Assembly: GCA_963759375.1 (NCBI GenBank)
Contig: CAVWYY010000003.1
Coordinates: 1 to 64,000 of the forward strand
Direction: 5' to 3'
From: DASSUW01 sp963759375
Lineage (GTDB): Bacteria > Actinomycetota > Thermoleophilia > Solirubrobacterales > Solirubrobacteraceae
DNA length: 64,000 bases
Position numbers and translations under genes: made by a program
Part shown: positions 32,549 through 43,294 of the stretch, one piece after another
Position numbering within the stretch: the first letter of the stretch is position 1
How the letters are laid out: each line of letters opens with the position of its first letter
Notes under the pieces: model-generated
Told to the model about the DNA's origin: nothing
Databases searched by the model: none
What the model saw: only the letters and a program-made list of their open reading frames with translations

Positions 32549-33855
32549 CCAGCAGGCGGCCGACAAGCCCGCGTCGTCGATCAAGACGAGCGGCTTCGAG
32601 GATCTCGGCCCGGTCACGCTGACCGTCGTCTCATCGGAGGGCTCCGGCGGTCCGCGCAACGCGATCAAGGAGCTCACGAAGCAGTTCGAGGCGAAGTACC
32701 CGAACGTCACGGTCAAGCTCTCGTTCCGCGACTTCGCGACCTGGATCAAGCAGGCCAAGCTCGCCGCGTCCAGCGACAACCCGCCGGACGTGTTCGCCGG
32801 CAACCAGGGCTACCAGCTCGACGGCGAGCTCGTGAAGGCCGGGCTGATCCTGCCGCTCGACAAGTACGCGGACGCGTACGGCTGGAACAAGTCCTACACG
32901 CCCGAGACGCTGCAGCAGTTCATGTGGTCGAAGGACGGGTCGAAGTTCGGCGAGGGCACGCTCTACGGCGTCGCCCAGAGCGGCCAGTCGACCGGCGTGT
33001 TCGCGAACAAGGCCAAGCTCCAGGAGGCCGGCGTCGACCCGAGCTCGTTCAAGACGTTCGACGACTTCGACGCCGTCGCTCGCCAAGCTGCGCAGCACGC
33101 TCCCGGCCGACGAGCCGGTGATCGCGCTCGGCAACAAGGACCAGTACGGCGCGATCCACATGTGGGGCATGGTCCAGGGCGCGTACGTGCCGGCCCAGGA
33201 CGATCCGCGACTGGATCTTCCACAAGGAGGGCGCGACGTTCGACTCGCCGGGCAACGGTCGAGTCGCTGAAGAAGATCAAGGAGTGGGCCGACAAGGGCT
33301 ACCTCGGCAAGGGCGACTCGTTCAACGCCCGCAACGACGCCGAGGCGGCGGCCGCGTTCGGCAAGGGCGAGGGCGCGTACATGCTCGGCGGCAACTGGAA
33401 CGCCTCGATCGCCAGGGACGGACTGAAGGACGACGCCTCGTTCTTCGACATGCCGCCAGGCGAGAGCGGCAAGGCCGTGGCGATCGGCTCGGCCAGCGTC
33501 CCGATCCACATCTCCTCGAAGTCGAAGAACCCGGACCTCGCGGCCGCGTACATCGACTTCATCACCGGCCCGACCGCCGGCCAGGCACTGGTCGACACGC
33601 AGCAGGTCCCGGCCGCGACCGACGGCACGGCCGAGCCCGGCGACCCGCTCGGCCAGGAGGTCAAGGCGGGCTGGGACAAGCTCGTCGAGGAGGGCGGGCT
33701 GACCCTGTACCCGGACTGGTCGTCGCCGACCATGCTCGAGACGATGGGCCAGACGTTCCAGGAGATGCTGGCCGGGCGGATCTCGGCCGAGGACGTCGTC
33801 GAGCCGCACGCAGGCGGACTGGGAGGACTACCAGTCGCAGCTCGCCTGGAGGTAG
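32457..33855 (+). CDS. ABC sugar-binding lipoprotein, disrupted by four frameshifts
   Basis: About 464 aa after correction. The ATG at 32457 follows GAGGGGGAG; a lipobox-like AVVGCGG ends the signal peptide. The family 1 solute-binding fold is clear (FEAKYPNVTVKL, PPDVFAGNQG, MLGGNWNASI). At about 33072, 33202 and 33257 single extra bases shift the frame, and the third restores it, so a 60-residue stretch reads as nonsense; a fourth near 33795 must be skipped to reach ADWEDYQSQLAWR and the TAG at 33853. Net protein identity is otherwise continuous. Known relatives bring mono- and oligosaccharides to MalFGK-type permeases. The sequence is more likely wrong than the gene dead. Confidence 0.85.
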
Positions 33856-33858
33856 CGG

Positions 33859-34831
33859 GTGGCGGCGGCCACGCCAACGGGAGTCGCGCCGCCGGAGCGC
33901 AGTCGAGCGCGCCGGCGGCGCCGAGGCGATCCCGCCCGCCGGGTGCGCAGCCGTGCGCCCGGGGAGCCGCGGCGCGTCGCCTACCTGTACCTGGCGCCGG
34001 CGCTGCTGTTCTACCTGCTGTTCGCGTTCGGCCCGCTCGTCTACACCGACGTGGCTGTCGTTCTTCGACTGGGACGGCCTGACCGTCGGGACCTGGGTCG
34101 GGATCGACAACTACAAGACGGATCTTCGAGCAGCCGGGCATCCGCGACGTCGTTCGTCCACTCGTTCGAGCTGATCTTCTTCTACGCGATCCTGCCGGTG
34201 GTCTTCGGCCTGATCCTCGCATCGCTGATCGCGCACACGCGCGTGCGCGGGCAGTCGTTCTTCCGCGCGGCGCTGTTCCTGCCGCAGACGATCGCCACGG
34301 TCGTCGTCGCGCTCGCGTGGACCTGGATCTACGCGCCGGCAGGCCCGCTCAACGAGGCGCTGCGGGCGGTCGGCCTGGGCAGCCTGGCCCGCGGCTGGCT
34401 CGGCGACTTCACGTTCGCGCTGCCCGCGCTCGGGCTGGTCGGCACGTGGGTGATGTTCGGCCTCTGCCTCGTGCTGTTCCTGGCCGGCATCCAGAAGGTG
34501 CCGCAGTCGCTCTACGAGGCTGCGCGTGTAGACGGCGCGGGCCGCGTGCGCGAGTTCTTCGCGGTCACGCTGCCGGGTGTGCGCGGCGAGCTCGCCGTGG
34601 CGCTGACGCTCACGACGATCATGGCCCTGCGGACGTTCGACCTGATCTACGTGGCGACGGCCGGCGGTCCCGGGACGTCGACGACCGTGCCGTCGTACCT
34701 CGTGTACCAGAACGCGTTCGCGAACGGGCGCGTCGGCCTCGCCGCCGCGGTCGCCGTCGTGCTGACGGTGATGATCTTCGCGATCGCGTTCCTGATCATA
34801 CCGCGTCGTCGACCGGGACCCGAGCAAGTGA
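33859..34831 (+). CDS. ABC sugar permease (MalF-type), disrupted by four frameshifts
   Basis: About 322 aa after correction. It starts at GTG 33859, 3 bp after the binding-protein stop. After a basic N-terminus come about six membrane helices and the EAA-like loop YEAARVDGAGRVREFFAVTLP (about residue 215). Extra bases are implied at 34051, 34120, 34149 (after which the frame is restored) and near 34798; with those removed the gene ends RVVDRDPSK at the TGA 34829-34831, which overlaps the next GTG start. Uncorrected, the sequence fuses with permease 2 into one artificial protein. Confidence 0.82.
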
Positions 34832-35658
34832 CCGCCGCCCGCCGCGAGCAGCTCCTCAGCTACCTGGTCCTCGGGCTGTTCTGCCTCGTCGCGATCTACC
34901 CGATCCTGAGCATCCTGCTGCTCGCGCTCCACGAGCGGTCGGACCTCGTCACCGGCTTCTCGCTCCCGCACTCGCTGAGCTTCGACACGTTCAGCACGGC
35001 GTGGACGGAGGGCAACCTCGGGCGCGGGCTCCTCAACAGCTTCATCGTCGCCGGCTCCGTCGCCGTCGTCACCGCGGTCCTCGCCACGCTGGCCGGCTAC
35101 GCGTTCGGGACGATGCGCTTCCGCGGCTCCAACGCGCTGTTCTACCTGCTGCTGATCGGGCTCATCTTCCCCTACGAGGCGACGGTGATCCCGCTCTACT
35201 ACGTGTTCAGGGACATCGGGCTGACCGACAGCCTGTGGGCGCTGATCCTGCCGCAGATCGGCCTCTCGGTCCCGTTCGGCACGTTCTGGATGCGGGCGTT
35301 CTTCCGGTCGTCCCCGAGCGCGCTGGTGGAGGCGTCGCGGCTCGACGGCGCGTCGAGCTTCGTGACCCTGTGGCGCGTCCTGCTGCCGCAGGCGTGGCCG
35401 GCGATCACGACGATGATCGTGCTCGTCTTCATGTGGACGTGGAACGAGTTCCTGCTCGCGCTGGTGATGATCCAGTCCGACGACCTGCGTACCGCGCCGC
35501 TCGGGCTCGCGCTGTTCGCCGGCGCCAACCGCGGGAGCCAGGACACGACGCTCACCGCCGCCGCGGCGGTGCTCGTGGCGCTGCCGGTGATCATCGTCTA
35601 CGTCGTCCTGCAGCGCAGCTTCATCCGCGGGATGTTCGCCGGGGCGGTGAAGGAGTGA
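34828..35658 (+). CDS. ABC sugar permease (MalG-type)
   Basis: 276 aa from the GTG that overlaps the corrected permease 1 stop (GTGA). Six helices, with the EAA loop VEASRLDGASSFVTLWRVLLPQAWP at about 175-199. This is the second permease of a CUT1-type carbohydrate importer, acting with the neighbouring permease, lipoprotein and ATPase. Its start matches the usual tail arrangement of CUT1 operons. The kinase start overlaps its stop. Confidence 0.9.
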   Translation: MTAARREQLLSYLVLGLFCLVAIYPILSILLLALHERSDLVTGFSLPHSLSFDTFSTAWTEGNLGRGLLNSFIVAGSVAVVTAVLATLAGYAFGTMRFRGSNALFYLLLIGLIFPYEATVIPLYYVFRDIGLTDSLWALILPQIGLSVPFGTFWMRAFFRSSPSALVEASRLDGASSFVTLWRVLLPQAWPAITTMIVLVFMWTWNEFLLALVMIQSDDLRTAPLGLALFAGANRGSQDTTLTAAAAVLVALPVIIVYVVLQRSFIRGMFAGAVKE

Positions 35659-36628
35659 GCGTCGTCCTGGGCGTCGACGGCGGCAACACGAAGACGATCG
35701 CCGTCGTCGCCGACGAGCGCGGCCACACGCTCGGCGGCGGACGTGGGGGCACGGCCGACATCTACAACGCGGCGACGCCGCAGGTGGCGATCGAGGCGAT
35801 CGCGGCGGCCGTGGAGCCGGCGCTCGACGAGGCGGGCGCGAGCGCAGCCGACGTCGCGGCCGCCACGTTCGGCCTCGCCGGCGCCGACTGGCCGGAGGAC
35901 TTCGCGCTGCTCGAGTCCGCCCTGCACGAGCGGCTTGGCCTGCCGGCGCCGCCGCTGGTGGTCAACGACGCGATCGGCGCGCTGCGGTCCGGCGCGCCGG
36001 ACTGGGTCGGCGTCTCGGTCGTCAGCGGCACCTACAACGCGATCGGCGCTCGGTGCGCGGACGGCCGCGTCTTCCATCTCGGCTTCTGGCCCGACGGCGC
36101 CGGCGGGCGCGACCTCGGGCGCGACGCGTTGCGCGCCGTCTACCACGCCCACCTCGGCATGGGACCGCCGACGAGCCTGGAGGCCGGCGCCTTCGCCCTC
36201 TACGGCGCGGATGACGCGATCGACCTGCTGCACCGGTTCACGCGCCGCGGCGGCTTCGCCGAGTCGGAGATGGACCGGATGGCGGCGGTGGTGCTCGACG
36301 CCGCCGACGACGGCGACGAGGTCGCGCGCGAGATCGTCGCGGCCAAGGGCAGCATCCTCGGCCGCCAGGGCCGGGCGTGCGCCGCGCAGCTCGACCTGCC
36401 GCTGGAGGGCACGCGGATCGTGCTCAGCGGCCGTGTGTTCGCGCACCCGACCGAGCGCCTCGCCGCCGCGACGATGGCCGAGCTGCCGGGCGCGATCGCC
36501 GTCCGGCACCCCGTGCCGCCGGTCGCCGGCGCCGTGCTCCTCTCCCTCGACCGCGTCGGCGCGCAGGCAGACGCCGACACGGTCGCCGCTGGACTGCCGT
36601 TCCCCGAGCTCGACGGAAGGAGCGCCCG

Positions 36629-36656
<28 letters not shown>
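35655..36656 (+). CDS. BadF/BadG/BcrA-type ATPase, N-acetylglucosamine kinase-like
   Basis: 333 aa from a GTG that overlaps the permease stop. It opens VLGVDGGNTKTIAVVADERG, the ASKHA phosphate-1 loop of the BadF/BadG family of GlcNAc kinases, then AGADWPEDFALLE, VSGTYNAIGARC (phosphate 2) and RIVLSGRVFAHP. In sugar operons such proteins phosphorylate N-acetylglucosamine or similar amino sugars after import. It overlaps the downstream ATPase gene by 28 bp. Together with the SIS gene it supports an amino-sugar substrate for this locus. Confidence 0.85.
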
Positions 36657-37780
<1,124 letters not shown>

Positions 37781-37785
37781 CGCGG

Positions 37786-38105
37786 GCGAACGTCAACTGC
37801 TGCTGGGTAGGGAGGTGGAGGGGTCGGCCGCCGCGCGTTCCTCCGGGTGTGGTCAGTTCCTCTCGCTATCCGACACCAACCGACCACACCCCTCGGTGTG
37901 GTCAGTTCGAGCGAATAATTCACCACAACTGACCACACCCTGACCGGTGTGGTCACTCAGCCGCGATATGCGCGGCAAACTGACCACACCCGCCGGGGTG
38001 TGACCACTTGACCGCGATTATTGCCCTCAGATGGACACACCCCTCGAAGCAACGCGCCGCGGCTGACCCCTCCGCCTCCCTACCCAGCAAGCAGTTGACG
38101 TTCGC
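37786..38105. repeat. 320-bp long inverted-repeat element with internal GTGTGGTC palindromes
   Basis: The outer arms, about 65 bp, begin GCGAACGTCAACTGC at 37786 and end with its exact reverse complement at 38091-38105; from there inwards the arms are similar with a few mismatches and one indel. Between them GGTGTGGTC-like motifs alternate in direction: plus copies near 37847, 37894, 37946 and 37996, minus copies near 37882, 37931, 37982 and 38034. The inner pairs form perfect hairpins such as GACCACACC-CCTC-GGTGTGGTC (37882-37903). The spacing is about 50 bp. The element exactly fills the gap between two convergent stop codons. A bidirectional terminator or a mobile palindromic element (MITE/REP-like) are both possible. 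Confidence 0.85.
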
Positions 38106-39406
38106 TACGCAGGTAAGAGCCGCTCGGGCAGATGGGCGCGGTGCGCGTCCGCCATCTCCGCGTAGAGTTGCTCGGCAAGGTCAATCGACCGCACGAGCGG
38201 GTGCGCCGCCAGCGCTCGTACGGCGTCGCGCGCATCGCCCGACCAGGCGGCGTCGGCCGCCGCCTGCTGGTACTCGCCGAGCGCCTCGACCAGGCCGCGC
38301 AGGTGGGTCGGGAGTCCGGGCATCTCGAGCGGACGGATGCCCGCGGCGTCGCAGAGTGCCAGCGTCTCGACGACCAGCGTGTCCGGGAACCCGGGCACCG
38401 AGCCCTGGTTGGGCACGTTGACCGGCAGCGTCTCGCCGCGGTCGTTGAACACGGCGTCCATGCAGTCGATGGCCAGCTCGAGCTCGTGGATGCCGCCGCG
38501 CGAGCGGCCGGGGTCGAGCTCCGGGCTGTCGCTGCCCGCCTGCTCGACGTAGTGCTCCCAGTAGCCGGGCACCCAGCTCAGGATGTCCTCGGCGCGCGTC
38601 GTCGGCTTGGACGTGAGCTCGCCGAGCACCTCGTCCTCGAAGTAGTAGTACTGGAAGTACTCGCTGGGCAGCGAGTCCATGACCGCGGCCAGCCGGAGCA
38701 TCCGCCGCGTCTGGGGCCGCAGGTCGGGATCGTTCCCGCGACGCTCCCACGTCGCCTTGATCAGCGGCAGCAGGTCCTGCCCGTCGTAGCGGTGGCGCAC
38801 GCTCCACGAACCGTGGTTGAGGCCGACGCTCGCCACGTCGAGCAGCTCCGGATCGAGACCCGCGACCTCGGCCAGCTCCTCGGGGAACACGATCGGCCCC
38901 TCGCACAGCGAGACGAACGGGATCTCCGAGTGATCGGTGACCGCCTGAGCCACGATGTTGACGGGGTTCGTGTAGTTGAAGATCCGCGCGCCCGGGCACA
39001 CGGCCTCGACGTCGGCGAGCACCTCCTGCATGACCTTGATCGAGCGCAGGGCCATGAAGAAGCCGCCCGGGCCCTGGGTCTCCTGGCCGATCACGCCGTG
39101 CGAGAGCGGGATCCGCTCGTCGAGCACGCGGGCCTCGAAGCCGCCGGGGCGATAGCTGGTCAGCACCGCGTCGCAACCGTCGAGCCCGGCCCGCCGGTCG
39201 GTCGTCGCGGTCACCGTCAGATCGACGCCCTTGTGCGCCGCCATGCGCTCGGCGAGCCCGCGGATCAGATCCAGCCGCTCGCCGTCGAGGTCGATCAGCG
39301 CGATCTCCGAGCCGGCGAAGTTCTCACCCTGCTCGATGAAGCTGGCCATCGTGCCGGCGCCCCGCGTGGAGCCGCCGCCGATGTACGCGATCTTCAAGCG
39401 AGCCAT
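38105..39406 (-). CDS. GH4 family NAD-dependent 6-phospho-glycosidase
   Basis: 433 aa, ATG at 39406. The family 4 layout is plain: N-terminal NAD-binding IAYIGGGSTRG, then ARIFNYTNPVNIV, SLCEGP and LNHGSW, carrying the metal-ligand Cys and His. Family 4 enzymes oxidise C3 of the glycone, then eliminate the aglycone; many act on 6-phospho-glucosides or galacturonides. Which sugar is acted on cannot be read. It faces the ABC operon across the palindromic element, and its upstream sequence holds a site like those at the GntR promoter. It is probably part of the same catabolic set. Confidence 0.88.
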   Translation of the reverse strand: MARLKIAYIGGGSTRGAGTMASFIEQGENFAGSEIALIDLDGERLDLIRGLAERMAAHKGVDLTVTATTDRRAGLDGCDAVLTSYRPGGFEARVLDERIPLSHGVIGQETQGPGGFFMALRSIKVMQEVLADVEAVCPGARIFNYTNPVNIVAQAVTDHSEIPFVSLCEGPIVFPEELAEVAGLDPELLDVASVGLNHGSWSVRHRYDGQDLLPLIKATWERRGNDPDLRPQTRRMLRLAAVMDSLPSEYFQYYYFEDEVLGELTSKPTTRAEDILSWVPGYWEHYVEQAGSDSPELDPGRSRGGIHELELAIDCMDAVFNDRGETLPVNVPNQGSVPGFPDTLVVETLALCDAAGIRPLEMPGLPTHLRGLVEALGEYQQAAADAAWSGDARDAVRALAAHPLVRSIDLAEQLYAEMADAHRAHLPERLLPA

Positions 39407-39412
39407 ACCGGC

Positions 39413-39430
39413 ATCCTAATGGACCAAACA
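39413..39430 (-). promoter_or_regulatory. -10 box and GntR-like site before the GH4 gene
   Basis: Minus-strand TAGGAT at 39413-39418 lies 6 nt before the ATG at 39406, so the transcript would be leaderless. Immediately upstream GGACCAAACA (39421-39430 on the plus strand) resembles the two GGAACCAAA repeats at the GntR divergent promoter, which would place GH4 in the same regulon. This is a short match only. Confidence 0.4.
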
Positions 39431-39449
39431 CGTACAAGGACAGACCAGA

Positions 39450-42400
39450 TCAGACAACCGGATCGGCCGGCAGCACTCGAGCACGATCACGCTCGGTGCG
39501 CTCGAGCCACGGCCACGCCTCGATGCGCCGGTTCAGCTCCACGGCGCGCTCGAAGTGCTGCGCGGCGTCCGCACGACGGCCCATCGCCGCCGCCAGCAGG
39601 CCGAGGTAGCGGGCCACCGCGCCGGTGCTCAGTTCGGGATAGCTGACCGCGACCCGATCGGCGTACGGGGCGAGAGCGTCGTAGAGCGTCGCGGCCGGCA
39701 GCGTCGCGTCCAGCGTGGCAGCGGCCTCGGCGAGCAGGCACATGCCGACCAGCCACTCCTCGTCGTCCGGGATCGCGGCGAACCCGTCCACCGCGAGCGC
39801 GTCGAGCGCCGCGCGCGCCTCGCGGGCATGCCCGAGCTCAGCCATCGCGTGCACGTGCACGCAGCGCCAGATCGCGTACGTCGGGTACTCCTCGACGCTG
39901 CGACGTACGAGGTCCTCGACGTCACCGGCGGCGCCTTGCCGGTACCGAAGCACGTAAAGCTGCAGGCGATACGTCACCTCGGCGTTCCAGCTGTGCGCCG
40001 CCTCGCCGACCGTCCGGGCAGCCAGGATCGCGGCGTCCGCCGTCTCGATCCCGTCCTGCAGCAGCGCGAGCTGCGCGGCGTAGACGCGCACCAGCCACTC
40101 CTGCGACGGCTGCTTGAGCTCGGCGGCGAGACGCGCCATCGCGTCCAGCTCGCTGCGGGCCTGCGTGATCTCGCCGAGCTCGAGCAACGAGTTCAGGCGC
40201 TGCTCGCGGCCGTCAATCACGCGTTCCTTGTCGCCCGTGGCCTCCGCGAGCGCGATCAGCTCCTCGGCGAGGTCCAGCTGACGGACCGTGTGGGCGGGTG
40301 AGTGGTGACCGAGGATGTAGCCCTGGATCGCGTACGCCACCGTCGACCCGTCGCCGATGCGCCGGGCCATCGCGAGTGCCTCGTCGCTGAGCGCGGCCTT
40401 GCGGTCCGGCGGAAAGCGGCCGTCGCGCAGCGGGCCACCGGCCAGGCGGGCGAGCAGCCGGACCCGCAGCGGGCTGTCGTCGGGGCCGAGCGCCTCGAGG
40501 GCGCGCTCGAGCAGCGGCACGAGGTGTTCGTCGTCGCGCGAGACCTCCCACAGGATCCGGCCCCCGTAACCCAACGCCGCGCGGCCGAGGTGGTCGGGCA
40601 GGCCGTGCCGCTCGGCGAGATCGGCGGCTTCGCGGAACGCCGGCTTGGACGCGCTCGTGTCGCCCGCCCGGGCGCGCGCGTCGCCGAGCGCGAGCAGGAG
40701 CTCGCAGCGCAGCAGCGGGTCGGTCGCGTGCGCGAGCGCCAGCTCGTACAGCCGCGCGGCCTCCTCGTATGCGAGGTGCTCCGCGGCGCGATCACCGGCG
40801 CGGCGGGCGTAGGCGATCGAGCGGTCGTCGACGGCGGCGACGTGGAAGTGCTGGGCCAGCTCGGCGAGGTAGGGCTCGGCGTCGGCAGCGTGGACGGCCT
40901 CGATCGCCTCGCCGGCCTGCTCGTGCAGCCGCAGCCTGCGCGCGGCGGTGAGGTCCTCGTAGAGCGCGTCGCGGATCAGCGCATGCCCGAAGCGCAGCCG
41001 TCCGGGCGCACCCGGGACGTCGATCAGCACGCGCTCGACGACCGCTTCGTCGAGCACGTCGAGCAGCGCGGCGCGGCCGAGGCCGCTGAGCTGGGCCAGC
41101 ACGTCGAGCGCGAACTCGCGGCCGAGCACCGCGGCGGCGGCCAGCGCAGCTCGGCACGGCTCCCCCAGGCGGCCGACCCGCTGGCCGATCACAGCGCCCG
41201 CCGTCGGCGGGATTCGCACGGGCGCGTCGGCAGCCTCGATGCTCCCGTCGGCCTCCAGCAGCCGCACCAGCTCCACGACGAACAGCGGATTTCCCTCGGT
41301 CTCGGCGTGGATCGCGCGCACCAGCCCGGGCGCGGGATCGATGCCCGCCGAGCGCCCGACGTACCGCGCCACGTCGCCCTCGCCGAGGCCCGGCAGCGCG
41401 ATCCGTCGCGCGTGGCGCTCGCGCAGGATCTCGGCGACGGCCGCCGCCAGCGGGTCCCGCAGCACCGGGTCGACGTCGCGGTACGCGCCCACGACGAGCA
41501 GCCGCGCGGCACCGATCTGCCGGGCGATGAACCGGAGGAGCAACAGCGACGGCTCGTCGGCCGCGTGCAGGTCGTCGAGCACGAGCACGAGCGGCCGCTC
41601 TTGCGCCCCGCGGCGCAGGAACGCGCTCACCGCCTCGAACAGCCGGAAGCGCGCTCCCTCGGCGTCGCGTGCCTGGAGCTCGGGCAGCACCTCGCGCAGC
41701 GTCTGCGCGTCGGTCGCGCCCGCCTGCTCGCGCAGCGCCTGCACCCACGGCCAGTACGCGGGTGCTCCGCCCGCCTCCCAGCAGCGCCCGACCAGGACCA
41801 CTGCCCCACGCGAGCGCGCGCGGCCCAGCAGCTCGTCGGTCAGCCGGCTCTTGCCGATCCCGGGCTCACCCGCCACGAGCACGACGCGACCGCGGCCCGC
41901 GACCGCGTCATCGAGCGCTTCGGTGAGCGCGGACAGCTCGCGCTCGCGACCGACGAACGGCGCGCCGCCCGCCTCCGCGCCCGCCGACCCCGCGTCGAGC
42001 GCGGGATCCTGCTCGAGGATCGCCTGGTGGAGCTCGCGCAGCGCCCGTCCGGGCTCGACGCCCAGCTCGTCGACCAGCGCCCGGCGGGCAGCCTGATAGG
42101 CGGCGAGGGCCTCGGCCTGCCGCCCGCAGCGGTACAGCGCCGTCATCAGCTGGCCGTGGACTGCCTCGCGCAACGGGTGCTCGGCGGCGAGCATCTCCAG
42201 CTCGCCGACGACGTCGGCGTGGCGCCCTCCTGCCAGGTCGGCCTCGAGCCGGCGCTCGAGCGCGGCGAGCCGCAGCTCCTCCAGCCGCGCGATCGCCCCC
42301 TGCGCGAACGGCTGGTACGCCAGGTCGGCGAGCGCCGGGCCGCGCCACAGGTCGAGCGCCCGGCGCAGCAGCTCCGCCGCGTGCCGCGGCTCCGCGTGGC

Positions 42401-42719
42401 CGGCCTCGGCCACGAGCCCTTCGAATCGAACCGCATCGATCTCCGACGGCTCGGCGCGCAGCGCGTAGCCGGGCGTCCGCGTGAGGATGCGATCCTCGCC
42501 GAGCTGGCCGCGGAGCCGGGAGACGTAGACGTGGATGCTCTTGGCGACCGTGGCGGGCGGCGACTCGCCCCACAGGTCGTCGATCAGCCGTTCGGTGGCG
42601 ACGACCTCGCCCGCGTGCAGCACGAGCAGCGCGAGCAGCGCGCGCTGCTTGGTCCCGCCCAGCACCAGCGAGCGTCCGTGCTCGACCACCTCGAGCGGGC
42701 CAAGAAGCCGGAAATCCAT
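39450..42719 (-). CDS. SARP/AfsR-type regulator with ATPase and TPR domains
   Basis: 1089 aa. Residues 1-90 form an OmpR-type winged helix (MDFRLLGPLEVVEHG, SIHVYVSRLRGQLG), about 95-245 the bacterial transcriptional activation domain (BTAD), then the ATPase domain opening with FVGRERELSAL and Walker A GEPGIGKSR, followed by LVLDDLHAAD. The rest consists of TPR-like helices. Such regulators activate secondary metabolite or stress genes after sensing an unknown signal. It stands alone; the 126-bp gap to the small secreted gene upstream probably holds its promoter. The target is not evident. Confidence 0.9.
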   Translation of the reverse strand: MDFRLLGPLEVVEHGRSLVLGGTKQRALLALLVLHAGEVVATERLIDDLWGESPPATVAKSIHVYVSRLRGQLGEDRILTRTPGYALRAEPSEIDAVRFEGLVAEAGHAEPRHAAELLRRALDLWRGPALADLAYQPFAQGAIARLEELRLAALERRLEADLAGGRHADVVGELEMLAAEHPLREAVHGQLMTALYRCGRQAEALAAYQAARRALVDELGVEPGRALRELHQAILEQDPALDAGSAGAEAGGAPFVGRERELSALTEALDDAVAGRGRVVLVAGEPGIGKSRLTDELLGRARSRGAVVLVGRCWEAGGAPAYWPWVQALREQAGATDAQTLREVLPELQARDAEGARFRLFEAVSAFLRRGAQERPLVLVLDDLHAADEPSLLLLRFIARQIGAARLLVVGAYRDVDPVLRDPLAAAVAEILRERHARRIALPGLGEGDVARYVGRSAGIDPAPGLVRAIHAETEGNPLFVVELVRLLEADGSIEAADAPVRIPPTAGAVIGQRVGRLGEPCRAALAAAAVLGREFALDVLAQLSGLGRAALLDVLDEAVVERVLIDVPGAPGRLRFGHALIRDALYEDLTAARRLRLHEQAGEAIEAVHAADAEPYLAELAQHFHVAAVDDRSIAYARRAGDRAAEHLAYEEAARLYELALAHATDPLLRCELLLALGDARARAGDTSASKPAFREAADLAERHGLPDHLGRAALGYGGRILWEVSRDDEHLVPLLERALEALGPDDSPLRVRLLARLAGGPLRDGRFPPDRKAALSDEALAMARRIGDGSTVAYAIQGYILGHHSPAHTVRQLDLAEELIALAEATGDKERVIDGREQRLNSLLELGEITQARSELDAMARLAAELKQPSQEWLVRVYAAQLALLQDGIETADAAILAARTVGEAAHSWNAEVTYRLQLYVLRYRQGAAGDVEDLVRRSVEEYPTYAIWRCVHVHAMAELGHAREARAALDALAVDGFAAIPDDEEWLVGMCLLAEAAATLDATLPAATLYDALAPYADRVAVSYPELSTGAVARYLGLLAAAMGRRADAAQHFERAVELNRRIEAWPWLERTERDRARVLPADPVV

Positions 42720-42845
42720 GTGTCGGCACGAGTCTCTCCGACGGCGGCGTGTCGCGTCTACCGAGCATCACCCTCTGCGTCTACCGCCGGCGCGGAAGCT
42801 GCACCTCGATCGACCGCATGAGGCGGTCACCACCGAGGAGGAGTC

Positions 42846-43256
42846 ATGAAGCGCCACCACCGTCGGACCCGCACCATCGCCCTGGCCCTGGTCCTCGCCG
42901 CATCCGCCGCGCCGAGCGCCTTCGCGCAGCAGGACCTCCGCAGCCCAGACACCCGCGACGCCACCGTCGCGGCGACGACCGTCCGGCAGGACCTGCGCTC
43001 GCCGGACGCCCGCGACGCCGCCGTCCCGCACTGGACCGGCGGCCGCATGGTCGTTGTCAGGATTCCGGCCGCGACCGCACCCGCGCCCGTCGCCTCGTCG
43101 TCCGGCGGCATGGACTGGGCCGACGCCGGCATCGGCGGCCTGATCGCCCTCGTCGCGCTGGCCTGCGCCGGGACCGTCGTCCTCGTGCGCCGCGACGCCT
43201 TCCGGACGATGCTGGCCGATGGCACGCGCGGCTGGCGCCGGGGCGTCGGCCTCTGA
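42846..43256 (+). CDS. small secreted/membrane protein with QDLRSPD repeats
   Basis: 136 aa, preceded by GAGGAGGAG 2 nt before the ATG. A signal peptide (IALALVLAASAAPSAFAQ, about 11-28) is followed by two copies of QDLRSPDxRDAxV (about 29-42 and 48-61), then a single C-terminal membrane helix (IGGLIALVALACAGTVVLVRR) and a short basic tail. The duplicated motif is striking and occurs in small actinobacterial proteins of unknown role. An anchored extracellular peptide is inferred. Confidence 0.65.
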   Translation: MKRHHRRTRTIALALVLAASAAPSAFAQQDLRSPDTRDATVAATTVRQDLRSPDARDAAVPHWTGGRMVVVRIPAATAPAPVASSSGGMDWADAGIGGLIALVALACAGTVVLVRRDAFRTMLADGTRGWRRGVGL

Positions 43257-43294
43257 GGCGAGACCCCCGCGAGCACTCGGGATATCGTGCGGTC

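Noticed and set aside
32457..34831. Calling the binding protein and permease 1 pseudogenes
   Set aside because: All disruptions are +1, the protein sequence is otherwise intact, and downstream genes keep overlapping starts, so sequence error is the simpler reading.
33859..35658. A single fused 599-residue permease
   Set aside because: The fusion exists only because of an extra base near 34798; the corrected frame gives two normal permeases with overlapping stop and start.
37840..38045. CRISPR-like array of about 50-bp-spaced repeats
   Set aside because: Repeats alternate in direction, are only about 9-14 bp, differ in length, and are flanked by long inverted arms; no cas gene is near.
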